Notes under the pieces: generated by a model
Told to the model about the DNA's origin: nothing
The model's input: the letters and a program-made list of their open reading frames with translations, nothing else
The model's database searches: none
Assembly: GCF_009363615.1 (NCBI RefSeq)
Contig: NZ_CP045384.1
Location: 1,920,501-1,984,500, forward strand
Direction of reading: 5' to 3'
DNA: 64,000 bases
Origin: Ruegeria sp. THAF33
GTDB taxonomy: Bacteria; Pseudomonadota; Alphaproteobacteria; Rhodobacterales; Rhodobacteraceae
Program-made: the position numbers and the translations under genes
Part shown: one piece after another, positions 37,515 to 45,575 of the stretch
How positions within the stretch are numbered: position 1 is the stretch's first letter
Layout of the letters: the number at the start of each line of letters is the position of its first letter

Positions 37515-38297
37515 TTAAGTGGATTCGATCCATTCCGCCACACCCCCGGCGCATTCCGGACGGAAATAGGCGATCATCCGTCCATCCGGCCCTGCGCTTG
37601 CCGTTTCCGCCCAGGGGGCAACCCCGTGCAGGCAGTGGCGGTGCAGCACGTAAGCCTCGCCCGGCTTGGCCGGCAGTTCGATTCGCGGGCAGGTTTCGAA
37701 AACCTCGCGACGGGCGGATTGGTAGATATCCGTAATATCGACTTCATGCAGACGCTCTGGTGGCGTCCCCGCAAGTGCGCGCCTGAACGCCGCACCCAGG
37801 ATATGATGACTGCGTTCCCACAACACCATGGGCGATGCATCCGGGCTGGCCTCGGTCAGCGGTATGCCAAAAATCCAGGCGTGCGGCTCATTCACCCGGC
37901 GGCGACGATCCGGCCCCATCGGGCGCAAACCGTCCACATGGGCCGCATCCCGATTTCTGCGATACCGCGCGGCGGCTTCGTTTTCCCCCCGGCGCGGGCG
38001 TGGATATCCCGGATGCGTGACCGAGACTTGGCCTTTGTGAAGCGGCAACTGCCCGTAACGCCCTGCAATGAATGACATGGCGGTTCCGGCCAAAGGCCCC
38101 GATTGACCGACCCTGCCCTGCGCGTCATTGGGCAAGGCGTCAACACCGATGAACCACGTCCCGTCACAATCCAGCCAGTCAGCATGGGCCGGGTCCGTTA
38201 CCGCGGCCCGTGCGGCAGGCAGCGCATGGCCTACCCAGGTCGCAAGCACTGGATCATACGGGAATTTCACCCAGCCCCTGGCGCCAAAATCCTTCAC
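37515..38297 (-). CDS. Phytanoyl-CoA dioxygenase (PhyH) family protein
   Basis: A 260-residue Fe(II)/2-oxoglutarate oxygenase candidate. The probable iron triad is HVDGL (His, Asp) in the middle and the C-terminal HRHCLHGVAPW, with an Arg downstream for 2-oxoglutarate. The start is GTG 38297, which shares four bases (GTGA) with the stop of the upstream TauE-type gene, so the two are translationally coupled. The substrate is unknown; many bacterial PhyH proteins act on small amphipathic metabolites. Confidence 0.83.
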   Translation of the reverse strand: MKDFGARGWVKFPYDPVLATWVGHALPAARAAVTDPAHADWLDCDGTWFIGVDALPNDAQGRVGQSGPLAGTAMSFIAGRYGQLPLHKGQVSVTHPGYPRPRRGENEAAARYRRNRDAAHVDGLRPMGPDRRRRVNEPHAWIFGIPLTEASPDASPMVLWERSHHILGAAFRRALAGTPPERLHEVDITDIYQSARREVFETCPRIELPAKPGEAYVLHRHCLHGVAPWAETASAGPDGRMIAYFRPECAGGVAEWIEST

Positions 38298-39118
38298 AAA
38301 CCCACCGCTTTGCGCAGCATATTGAGCGCCACCAGCGTAAGGAAAACGGCGAAAACGCGCTTCAAAGGTTTCGGATCCATCGCATGGGCCAGCTTCACCC
38401 CCCAGGGCGCGGTGATCATCGTCATAGCCACGACGATACAGAAGGCCACCAGATTGACCGCCCCAATGGTCAGCGGAGGCCGGTGTTCCGGTGCGATATC
38501 CAGAAACAAAAACCCGATGACCGAGGGCACGGCGATGATCACACCAAACCCGGCGGCGGTTGCGACGGCGCGGTGGATCGGCGTGTTGTACAGGCTCATC
38601 AGCGGTACACCAAAACTGCCGCCGCCGATTCCCATCAGAACAGAAAGAAACCCGACCGCGGGGGATAGGATGGCCCGCTTTACCCCACCGGGCATAACAT
38701 CACCCAGCCGCCATTCCGAACGACCCAGCCCCAGATAGGCCCCGATCACCATTCCCAATATGCCGAACAGCGCCTGCAAAGCTTCGGTCCGCAGGGCCGA
38801 GGCAACCAGAACTCCGATGATCGCACCGACGACTATTCCCGGCCCCCAGCCGCGCAGGATATCCCAATCCACCGCACCCTTTTTATTGTGCGCAAGAACG
38901 GATCGGACCGATGTCACGATGATCGTGGCCAGCGACGTGGCCAGACACAGTTGCATCAACTGCGGGCCGCCATAGCCAAGAGTTTGAAACGCATAGAAAA
39001 AGGCAGGCACCAAGACGATTCCACCGCCGACCCCCAGCAATCCGGCAAGCACGCCGGCCAGCGCTCCGATCGCAAGCAAAAGGCCCAGCATCTGGGCCAG
39101 CAACATCGTCTCGGGCAT
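38294..39118 (-). CDS. TauE/SafE-family membrane permease
   Basis: 274 residues with about eight membrane segments and the two glycine motifs typical of the family: GLLGVGGGIVLVPAFFY in the first half and LMGIGGGSFGVPLMSLY in the second. It is a proposed exporter of sulfite or related anions. It has an ATG start at 39118, 16 bases after dusA on the same strand, and overlaps the PhyH gene. It is distinct in sequence from the paralogue at 2246-2998. Confidence 0.92.
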   Translation of the reverse strand: MPETMLLAQMLGLLLAIGALAGVLAGLLGVGGGIVLVPAFFYAFQTLGYGGPQLMQLCLATSLATIIVTSVRSVLAHNKKGAVDWDILRGWGPGIVVGAIIGVLVASALRTEALQALFGILGMVIGAYLGLGRSEWRLGDVMPGGVKRAILSPAVGFLSVLMGIGGGSFGVPLMSLYNTPIHRAVATAAGFGVIIAVPSVIGFLFLDIAPEHRPPLTIGAVNLVAFCIVVAMTMITAPWGVKLAHAMDPKPLKRVFAVFLTLVALNMLRKAVGL

Positions 39119-39133
39119 CGTTCCCCCTGCCGC

Positions 39134-40147
39134 TTAAACTTCTGCCATGGGCGCCACATGATCCAGCGCCCGCAGCATCACCTCGGGTCCGGCCCCATCC
39201 CGCACAGCCCCTTCAGACAAGGCGCGCCGCCATGCGCGGGCTCCGGGACGACCTGCGAAAAGGCCCAACATATGACGCGTGATCTGGTGCAAACGCCCGC
39301 CATTGGCAAGGTGTCGTTCCACATAAGGCACCATATGTTGAACGATCGCGAACGGATCACGCGTCGTTCCGGTACCAAAGATGCGTCGGTCAGCATCCGA
39401 CAGGACATCGCCCGGCTGATGGTACGCAGCCCGGCCGATCATCACCCCATCCAGACCGGCTTCCAGATGTGCGGCTGCCTCGTCCAGCGTGTTGATGCCG
39501 CCATTGATCGATATGTGAAGATCCGAAAACTCATCCTTCATCCGATGCACAAGGTCATAGTCCAAAGGCGGGATATCCCGGTTTTCCTTGGGGCTCAGCC
39601 CTTGCAGCCACGCCTTGCGGGCATGGATTGTCACCCTTTGGCAACCTGCCGCGCTGATGTGCTCAAGAAACGCGGGCAATACATCTTCGGGCTCCTGGTC
39701 ATCGACTCCTATGCGGCATTTCACGGTGACATCCACATTCACCGCTTCGCGCATGGCAGTCACGCAGTCGGCAACGCGGGCCGGGTCTTTCATCAAGACC
39801 GCGCCGAAAGTGCCGGATTGCACCCGATCCGACGGGCAGCCGCAGTTCAGATTGATCTCATCATACCCGGCCTCAGCCCCCAGTCTCGCGGCCTGCGCCA
39901 ATTCTTCCGGGTCAGAGCCGCCGAGTTGCAACGCAACCGGGTGTTCCTCGGGAGAGTAGTCCAACAGATGCAACGCCCCGCCCCGCACGAGCGCCGGCGC
40001 CGTCACCATTTCGGTATACAGCAATGTTTCCGCGCTGAGCAGCCGATGGAAATAGCGGCAGTGTCGGTCTGTCCAGTCCATCATGGGCGCCACGCTTAAA
40101 CGCGCTGCTTTTTGTGCGTTATTTTTCAGAGCGTTAACTCCATTCAT
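39134..40147 (-). CDS. dusA: tRNA-dihydrouridine synthase A
   Basis: DusA reduces uridines in the tRNA D-loop using FMN and NADPH. About 337 residues from ATG 40147. The FMN-barrel start is SVAPMMDWTDRHCRYFHRLL, the active-site cysteine is in NLNCGCPSDRVQSGTFGAVLM, and HARKAWLQGLSPKENRDIPP is DusA-specific. A longer in-frame start at 40267 is unlikely. A broken integrase gene is divergent from its 5' end, notable because dusA 5' ends are known island insertion sites. Confidence 0.95.
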   Translation of the reverse strand: MNGVNALKNNAQKAARLSVAPMMDWTDRHCRYFHRLLSAETLLYTEMVTAPALVRGGALHLLDYSPEEHPVALQLGGSDPEELAQAARLGAEAGYDEINLNCGCPSDRVQSGTFGAVLMKDPARVADCVTAMREAVNVDVTVKCRIGVDDQEPEDVLPAFLEHISAAGCQRVTIHARKAWLQGLSPKENRDIPPLDYDLVHRMKDEFSDLHISINGGINTLDEAAAHLEAGLDGVMIGRAAYHQPGDVLSDADRRIFGTGTTRDPFAIVQHMVPYVERHLANGGRLHQITRHMLGLFAGRPGARAWRRALSEGAVRDGAGPEVMLRALDHVAPMAEV

Positions 40148-40405
40148 CTCTAAACTTCGCGAAGCACGATTTCCCCTGATTTCACCGTATTTCCGGGGAT
40201 TTTCGCAGGTTCTCGATTCGAGCGTGCTACGGTGTAGCACATCCAAAGCATACAAACAGCGGCCCAAATGCAGCTGATTTCTGGCCCGGGCGCCGCCGGT
40301 TCCATCTTCTGTGTTTCCCTCGGAATTCGGCTATCAAACCTCGGAATCTTTTTCGTGTGACCGAACCGAATTCCCTATCATCGAAAGCAAGATGGGACGA
40401 ATTCC

Positions 40406-41668
40406 ATGACCACTATCAACAAAAGCACGACGGATGTGCTCGCAGCGATTACTGCCCAGAACCTCTTCCACCGCTCCCCTTCTCAAGCAACCGCTGTGAC
40501 TGCTGCCGGGGTTGCAGAAAGCACCATACCGATCTCGTCGGCCGAGCAGAAAGAAAAGAAACCTCGCAAGGAGATCCTAGGGAAAAAATTCGAGGAGCAG
40601 AACATTACCCGATTTGAGGACAAGAATGGATAGTTCTCCTACCGGGTACAAATCCGAAAGCGTGTGGATGGCAAACAGCACAGCCTCACGAAAACTTTCA
40701 GACACCTGCCAAACGCAAAAAAGTGGCGAAACAACCAACTCCGAGAAATCGAAGCAAACGGGTTTCCAATTCAAATCGTAACGGAGACAACAATCTCAGA
40801 TGTCATCGACGACCGTTTGAAGCGAGGGAAAGCCTTCGGCCGATCGGCTCTCCAAGTTCTGACCTTTATCAAAGCCGACGAGTTCGGAAAGACAAAGGTC
40901 TCAACGCTGACGCAGCAACAGTTATATGACTATGCAGACCTGTTGCCGGCTGGTGAAAGAATGCCACAGACAGTCGCAAGCTACATGACTCACCTGGCGA
41001 GAACGCTCTCCTGGTCCAAGGACCGGGGTGCTTTGATCCCCATCGAAGTGGTCAACCTCGCCATGCGAACTCTTTGGGAGGATGAAGTCCCGGCTCGATC
41101 GGAAGAGCGAGATCGCCGTCCGGAACTCTGTGAGCTAAACAATATTCTGACTGCAATCTCGGAAAAAACCCGGCAGAAGATCCCGGTCGCAATCCTGGTC
41201 GTCTTTGCGATTTATTCCGCGCGTCGTCTGAGTGAAATCTGCAATCTGAGGTGGGATGATCTGCGCGAAAATAGTGGCAGAATCCTCGTGCGCAATATGA
41301 AACACCCCAGGCAAAAGAAGGGAAACAACGTTTGGTGTACGCTACCGTGCCAAGCGTTGGAGATCATTTTGGCGATGCCCAAGACGTCAGAGTTCATCTT
41401 CCCTTACAATCCGCGCTCGGTTGGGACAGCGTACCGTCGCCACCGGGACAAGGTCGGAGTCGTCGACCTGCGCTTCCATGACCTTCGGCACGAAGCAATC
41501 AGTCGGCTTTTCGAGATGGGTAAGTCTGCCTCGTTCGTCAGAAAGATCTCAGATCACAAGAATGGTGGATGCCTTTACCGCTACGAACACGTCGAAGAAG
41601 AAGGTGACAAATTCGCTAACTGGGACTGGCATCAGCTGATCCTGGAGAAATGCAAGGCACTTCACTGA
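40406..41668 (+). pseudogene. Tyrosine integrase interrupted by an amber codon
   Basis: Two same-frame pieces (75 and about 344 residues) are separated only by TAG at 40631-40633. Reading through gives FEDKNG-stop-FSYRVQIRKRVDGK, the normal arm-binding start of site-specific integrases, so one gene of about 420 codons is broken. The 3' piece keeps catalytic elements: Arg in YSARRLSEICNLRWDD, Lys near MKHPRQKKG, the HDLRHEA box, SDHKN, and Tyr in LYRYEH. Without suppression the product is likely lost, though an internal start downstream could yield the catalytic part. Composition is more AT-rich than its flanks. It lies at the dusA/PGC junction, so it is probably a decayed mobile element. Confidence 0.8.
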
Positions 41669-41777
41669 GTGCCCCGATGGCCGGGCTAAATGCATCGGCC
41701 ATCAAACTCCCATCAAACCAGTTTTCCGCCTTTTGAAGCCGAAACGCATTTCCTCTCCACAAGCAAGGGAGGCCAAG

Positions 41778-41939
41778 ATGAAAACCATCGACATGCTGCT
41801 CGCCCACTTCGGTGGAAACGTACGAAATCTTCTGAAACACTGCGGGCGGTACCGCTTGAATGATCCTGAACTCGTGAAACAGTTCAGGGACACCGCGCCG
41901 TATCATCGATTGGAAGATTTGTATGCAAGCAAGAAGTGA
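41778..41939 (+). CDS. Small hypothetical protein near integrase
   Basis: 53 residues from ATG 41778, preceded by an AGGGAGG ribosome site. It is helical and mixed-charge (MKTIDMLLAHFGGNVRNLLK..LYASKK). No family is recognised. It lies 109 bases after the integrase on the same strand and may belong to the same former element. Confidence 0.5.
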   Translation: MKTIDMLLAHFGGNVRNLLKHCGRYRLNDPELVKQFRDTAPYHRLEDLYASKK

Positions 41940-41978
41940 GCACCCACATTGTAGTTCGCAAAAAACTCTTCGCGTCCA

Positions 41979-42791
41979 TCAGTGACTTCTGGGTTTGTAC
42001 GCGATTTGGCTGATGTATGAAATATTGCAAAACAAACAATGCGCTAAGGCGCGTACACGTGCCTCAGCTTTAATGGCTACGGCAGTTTCGCGAAGCAGCC
42101 TACCTTGTGCAACGAATTGATCTGCTCCGGCTTCAATGATTGTCAGAAAAAAATTCGCGTCATGCTCAGATACTGGTTTGTGCAAGGTCTGATGCCCGAG
42201 CTTGAAGCCTGTCTCGGTGAGGACTTCTGGCAACTGACGCATGACCCAAAGGTTCGTTACATTACTTGTCAAAATCCGGAGAATGAGCTGGTCCAAAAGG
42301 TCGTGGTCAGGGATTGGCGCACTCATGTTGTCGAACTCGCCATCACAAATTGCCAGGACGCCTCCCGGTTTCAGAAGACGATGTGCTTCACGAACTACAT
42401 TCTGAAAATCATGCACGTGACACAAAACAGAGTGCAGCAGGATCAAGTCGTAGGACTGACTCTCTAAACCGGTTTTTCTGGCATCTCCGACTTCGAAGCT
42501 GAGGTGGGGATTGGGCGAAAAAGCCTCTGTCGCCTTCGCCACTAAAAGCGGAGAAGCCTCAATACCATGCGCACGTGTTGCTCCTGCGGTTTCAATCAGA
42601 TCCAAGGTAACGTGACCGGTGCCGGATCCAAGTTCCAGCGCTGTTGCGTGCGGTGGGAGGTTCAGGTCTTTCAAGAAGGCTTTGCGCATCTCTTTGTGCG
42701 CCGGGTCTTGACCGCGCGCAGTCAGGATGTCTCCGACTCTTTCTTGAAGAGCAATGTCAAGGGACGCCACGTCTGCGTAAGGATCAATCAT
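41979..42791 (-). CDS. Class I SAM methyltransferase next to bchJ
   Basis: 270 residues starting at ATG 42791 after a strong AAGGGGGGCA ribosome site. SAM motif I is ALELGSGTGHVTLDL, with post-motifs DLILLHSVLCHVHDF and LLKPGGVLAICDGE, typical of UbiE/SmtA-like small-molecule methyltransferases. It is the last gene on the minus strand after bchE and bchJ, 63 bases beyond bchJ, with a GTCTGC/GCAGAC hairpin in between. It is not one of the known bch genes (BchM is at 62320), and its substrate is unknown. Confidence 0.85.
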   Translation of the reverse strand: MIDPYADVASLDIALQERVGDILTARGQDPAHKEMRKAFLKDLNLPPHATALELGSGTGHVTLDLIETAGATRAHGIEASPLLVAKATEAFSPNPHLSFEVGDARKTGLESQSYDLILLHSVLCHVHDFQNVVREAHRLLKPGGVLAICDGEFDNMSAPIPDHDLLDQLILRILTSNVTNLWVMRQLPEVLTETGFKLGHQTLHKPVSEHDANFFLTIIEAGADQFVAQGRLLRETAVAIKAEARVRALAHCLFCNISYISQIAYKPRSH

Positions 42792-42854
42792 TTTTGCCCC
42801 CCTTAAGCACCCGAGATTCGTCTGCCGCAAGCAGACCCAGAAATCCCAAAAGCC

Positions 42855-43460
42855 CTAACCACGACCCATCGTCACCGTTAGCTCGAAAAAGCAGGCATTG
42901 ACGGAGCCTTGCGCGCAGCAGCTCGTTTCAACACAGTTAACTTCCGGATGAACCAATTCCCGGTATAGATATTCAAAGACGGCTGCATGCCAAAGACACA
43001 ACGGCGTTTGGCTTGTTTCGCCTCGAACGATTGGGTTGTCGGTAATTTTGAACGTCCACGAGTCCTGCAACTGGAACTTACCAGAGCCTGCGAAAGTCCA
43101 AGCGTGATGCGCGATGGCCTTTGACAGTAGCCGGGCAGACATAAAGGCTGGCAGCGCTTTGAGAATTCGCTGAATGGGTTTCGGAATACGATGTTGCAGA
43201 ATATACCGGGCGGTCCCCTTCCCGGCCGCAGCGGCCATGGCGCCGCTGCGCTCCGGTTCCTCCCGTCGTAGCATTTGATGCAGGCGCACGGCGTGGATTT
43301 CCGGGATCATATCTCGACCGTCTGGTGTTCGCGTCAGCCCCGCTTCGGCAAGCATGTGCGAGAGACGCGAAGCACCACAGATTTTTTCAATCTGCGGCAG
43401 AAGCTGAAGGACTGCATTCGGTCCTATCAGCGCCTCGACTGTTGCCGCACGCTCAGACAT
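42855..43460 (-). CDS. bchJ: BchJ, V4R-domain bacteriochlorophyll protein
   Basis: About 201 residues. BchJ was first described as 4-vinyl protochlorophyllide reductase; later work points to a substrate-carrier or accessory role. The C-terminal V4R domain shows the cysteine/histidine pattern ([28 protein letters not shown]). ATG 43460 overlaps the bchE stop by eight bases, so it is translated with bchE. The order bchE-bchJ is conserved in purple bacteria. Confidence 0.9.
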   Translation of the reverse strand: MSERAATVEALIGPNAVLQLLPQIEKICGASRLSHMLAEAGLTRTPDGRDMIPEIHAVRLHQMLRREEPERSGAMAAAAGKGTARYILQHRIPKPIQRILKALPAFMSARLLSKAIAHHAWTFAGSGKFQLQDSWTFKITDNPIVRGETSQTPLCLWHAAVFEYLYRELVHPEVNCVETSCCAQGSVNACFFELTVTMGRG

Positions 43461-45117
43461 CTTCCATCTGCTGATCGCCACCGCCGCAGGCGCGCGCATC
43501 GACACCATTTGTCATTTTGAGAGCCTCGGATCGGTGGGTCGCTCGTTCCTTCATCTGGGCTTTCACGGCTTCGCGCCGCTCGGCTGCTCGGGCGGCTCTG
43601 TCCGCGGCGGCCTCCCAGTCTTCAAGCTGAGCTTCGGCCAGTTGACGAGTTTCGTCGAAATGGAAATCCACCTTGGACTTGGTTTGCGGGCCCCAATAGC
43701 CGGCTTTGCCCAAATCATAAAACGTTCGCTGGAAACCGGCTTTCAGAAAGGCATAGAGGCAGCCCAAGAGATAGCGTCGCCGAAAGCCTGTGCCTCGCCA
43801 TGGATAGTGGAACAGAGCCTTCTTCATGTAGAAGCGACGGTAGTTATTCATCACGCCGTCCAGTAGTTCACCGCGCTCCATGGCGGCGGGTTTCATGATT
43901 GGGGTGACGAAGTTGTATTTCGAAAAATCGAAGACCTGCACCTGATCCTTTAGATCCTGAAACAGCGGGGTGAACGGCCATGGTGTATACATCGACCAGT
44001 TTGCCAGATCAGGCTGCCAGTCCCACGCCATCCGATAGGTCTCTTCCAGCGTTTCAGGGGTTTCATTGTCCAAGCCCACGATAAACTGAGCCTCGACCAG
44101 AATATCGGCCTCGCGCAAGAGACGGATGGCCGTCTTGTTTTCCTCGACCTTCGTTTCCTTGTTGAATTGGTCCAGTTTCATCTGCGCGGCGGCTTCGGTG
44201 CCCAATGACACGTGAACAAGGCCAGCCTTGCGATAGAATTTCAGGTTCTCCTTGTCCCGATAGATATCGGTGACGCGCGTGTTGATCCCCCATTTCACCC
44301 GGCGCGGCAGATCCCGGTCGATGAGTTCTTGGCAGAAGGCCAGGAATTTCTTTTTGTTGATGGTCGGTTCTTCGTCGGCAAGGATGAAAAAACCGACCCC
44401 GTGATTTTCAACGAGGTCTTCGATTTCGTCCACCACATCCTTTGGATCGCGCACCCGGTAGTCGCGCCAGAACTTCCACTGACTGCAGAAGGAACAGGTA
44501 AAAGGACAACCGCGCGCAAGATTGGGGATCGCAACACGGGTTCCGAGCGGGATGTAGATGTATTTCTCCCAATCCAAAACGGTCCAATCCGGTTTGATGG
44601 CAGATAGGTCTTTGACCGTCGGTGCCGCCGGGGTCGCTACGATCTCATCGTCGTCACAAAACGCCAGTCCTTTGATCTTGCGCCGGTCGTGCGGCCATCG
44701 GCCATCGCGGATGGCCTGCATCAATTCGGTGCAAATCTCTTCACCTTCTCCACGCACGATGACGTCAACCCAGGGCGCTTCGGACAAGACTTGCTTGTAC
44801 ATAAAGGTGGCATGCACTCCGCCCAACACACGGATCGCGTTCGGCGCGACGTCTCGGGCTATCCGCAACACGTCTTCGGCACGGTAAATCGATGGCGTAA
44901 TTGCAGTGACACCCACCACATCCGGCCTGAGAGCGGCGATTCGAATTGACAAGTCCTCGTCCGACACATCGTCGGTCATCGCATCAATAAAGTGAATGTC
45001 TTCGAACCCGGATTGACGCAGATGCCCAGTAAGATACGCCACCCATGCCGGAGGCCAAGTGCCAGCGATCTCAGCTCCGCCAGACCGGTAATTTGGGTGA
45101 ACAAACACAATTCTCAT
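43453..45117 (-). CDS. bchE: BchE oxygen-independent Mg-protoporphyrin ester cyclase
   Basis: BchE is a cobalamin-dependent radical SAM enzyme that forms the isocyclic ring of bacteriochlorophyll using water as the oxygen source. It has about 554 residues from ATG 45117 (GGGAGGC ribosome site). The N-terminal B12-binding fold (1-150, with GVTAITPSI and VLGGVHATF) precedes the 4Fe-4S motif CPFTCSFC with cysteines 204, 208 and 211. The tail beyond 500 is Ala/Glu/Arg-rich and variable. Its promoter carries two PpsR sites and an FNR box, fitting low-oxygen expression. Confidence 0.96.
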   Translation of the reverse strand: MRIVFVHPNYRSGGAEIAGTWPPAWVAYLTGHLRQSGFEDIHFIDAMTDDVSDEDLSIRIAALRPDVVGVTAITPSIYRAEDVLRIARDVAPNAIRVLGGVHATFMYKQVLSEAPWVDVIVRGEGEEICTELMQAIRDGRWPHDRRKIKGLAFCDDDEIVATPAAPTVKDLSAIKPDWTVLDWEKYIYIPLGTRVAIPNLARGCPFTCSFCSQWKFWRDYRVRDPKDVVDEIEDLVENHGVGFFILADEEPTINKKKFLAFCQELIDRDLPRRVKWGINTRVTDIYRDKENLKFYRKAGLVHVSLGTEAAAQMKLDQFNKETKVEENKTAIRLLREADILVEAQFIVGLDNETPETLEETYRMAWDWQPDLANWSMYTPWPFTPLFQDLKDQVQVFDFSKYNFVTPIMKPAAMERGELLDGVMNNYRRFYMKKALFHYPWRGTGFRRRYLLGCLYAFLKAGFQRTFYDLGKAGYWGPQTKSKVDFHFDETRQLAEAQLEDWEAAADRAARAAERREAVKAQMKERATHRSEALKMTNGVDARACGGGDQQMEDV

Positions 45118-45130
45118 GGCAGCCTCCCAG

Positions 45131-45148
45131 TGTAACTTTTTATAGACA
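45131..45148. promoter_or_regulatory. PpsR/CrtJ site 1, bchE promoter
   Basis: TGTAACTTTTTATAGACA fits TGT-N12-ACA exactly. On the minus strand it covers the -10 box TATAAA (45139-45144) of bchE. Seven bases separate it from site 2, the spacing at which CrtJ/PpsR tetramers bind paired sites. Confidence 0.85.
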
Positions 45149-45167
45149 CTTATGATGTCATTTTCAA
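45139..45167 (-). promoter_or_regulatory. bchE promoter (-35/-10)
   Basis: On the minus strand TTGAAA (45162-45167) and TATAAA (45139-45144) are separated by 17 bases, near the sigma-70 optimum. The -35 lies in PpsR site 2, the -10 in site 1, and the FNR box is directly upstream. The expected transcription start is near 45132, leaving a leader of about 15 bases that contains the ribosome site. Confidence 0.7.
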
Positions 45168-45173
45168 TTGACA
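45156..45173. promoter_or_regulatory. PpsR/CrtJ site 2, bchE promoter
   Basis: TGTCATTTTCAATTGACA is an exact TGT-N12-ACA with extended TGTCA/TGACA arms. It covers the bchE -35 box and shares six bases with the FNR box, so repressor and activator should exclude each other. Confidence 0.88.
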
Positions 45174-45181
45174 TAAATCAA
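45168..45181. promoter_or_regulatory. FNR/FnrL box, bchE promoter
   Basis: TTGACATAAATCAA matches TTGAY-N4-RTCAA. Its centre is about 42 bases upstream of the predicted bchE start, the class II activator position. FnrL control of bchE is known in Rhodobacter, and this supports the same here. Confidence 0.72.
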
Positions 45182-45239
45182 AATGGGAATGTGATCACAG
45201 TTGAAAGGCAAGGTCTGCCCACAAAACGAGCCTCAAAAG

Positions 45240-45257
45240 TGTCTAATTGACCTGACA
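45240..45257. promoter_or_regulatory. PpsR/CrtJ site 3, puc promoter
   Basis: TGTCTAATTGACCTGACA is an exact TGT-N12-ACA and contains the puc -35 box TTGACC (45247-45252). Eight bases separate it from site 4. The facing halves of sites 3 and 4 create a second perfect palindrome, TGACAGTTTTTACTGTCA (45253-45270). Confidence 0.88.
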
Positions 45258-45276
45258 GTTTTTACTGTCATATAAT
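45247..45276 (+). promoter_or_regulatory. pucBAC promoter (-35/-10)
   Basis: TTGACC (45247-45252) and a perfect TATAAT (45271-45276) are separated by 18 bases. Each box lies in a PpsR site. The predicted start near 45283 leaves a 5' leader of about 120 bases before pucB. Confidence 0.72.
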
Positions 45277-45283
45277 ACTGACA
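45266..45283. promoter_or_regulatory. PpsR/CrtJ site 4, puc promoter
   Basis: TGTCATATAATACTGACA is an exact TGT-N12-ACA covering the TATAAT -10 box of the puc operon. Occupancy would block RNA polymerase directly. Confidence 0.88.
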
Positions 45284-45406
45284 CTCCGGTTTCTCTAAAT
45301 GCGCTCCATATCGGCTGTGCGCACTCGACCGGAGAACTTGCCGTGCAGGATCCGTTCTGCGCGTTTTTGGCACGTTTTTTCAACAGCCGGTCAACGGGAG
45401 GCAATC

Positions 45407-45562
45407 ATGTCTGACGACCCAGAAAAAGTATGGCCAACCGGTCTCAACCTACGTGAGGCTGAAGAGGTCCACAGCTACCTTATCGACGGGACTCGCGTGT
45501 TCGGCGTCATCGCCCTGCTTGCGCACATCCTTGTTGCGGTCGCAACACCTTGGCTCGGATGA
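45407..45562 (+). CDS. pucB: LH2 antenna beta subunit
   Basis: This 51-residue light-harvesting 2 beta polypeptide starts at ATG 45407 with a CGGGAGGC ribosome site. It is of LH2 type: VWPTGL N-terminus, His22, Arg30 (B800 contact) and His40, the axial ligand of the B850-type bacteriochlorophyll, then ATPWLG. One membrane helix spans about 27-47. It is 13 bases upstream of pucA. A longer reading frame upstream of this ATG is not used. Confidence 0.95.
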   Translation: MSDDPEKVWPTGLNLREAEEVHSYLIDGTRVFGVIALLAHILVAVATPWLG

Positions 45563-45575
45563 AAGGAGCGATCAG

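Noticed and set aside
42820..42836. GTCTGC/GCAGAC hairpin between bchJ and the methyltransferase as terminator
   Set aside because: Six-base stem and no T-run on the minus strand; more likely a minor structure in a shared transcript.
45284..45334. CTCCGGT/ACCGGAG pairing in the puc leader as a riboswitch or attenuator
   Set aside because: Only seven pairs across a 37-base loop, no terminator or known riboswitch features; possible but not supportable.
45299..45406. Upstream in-frame extension of pucB
   Set aside because: It starts too close to the predicted transcript start, lacks a ribosome site, and LH2 beta proteins begin at the ATG at 45407.
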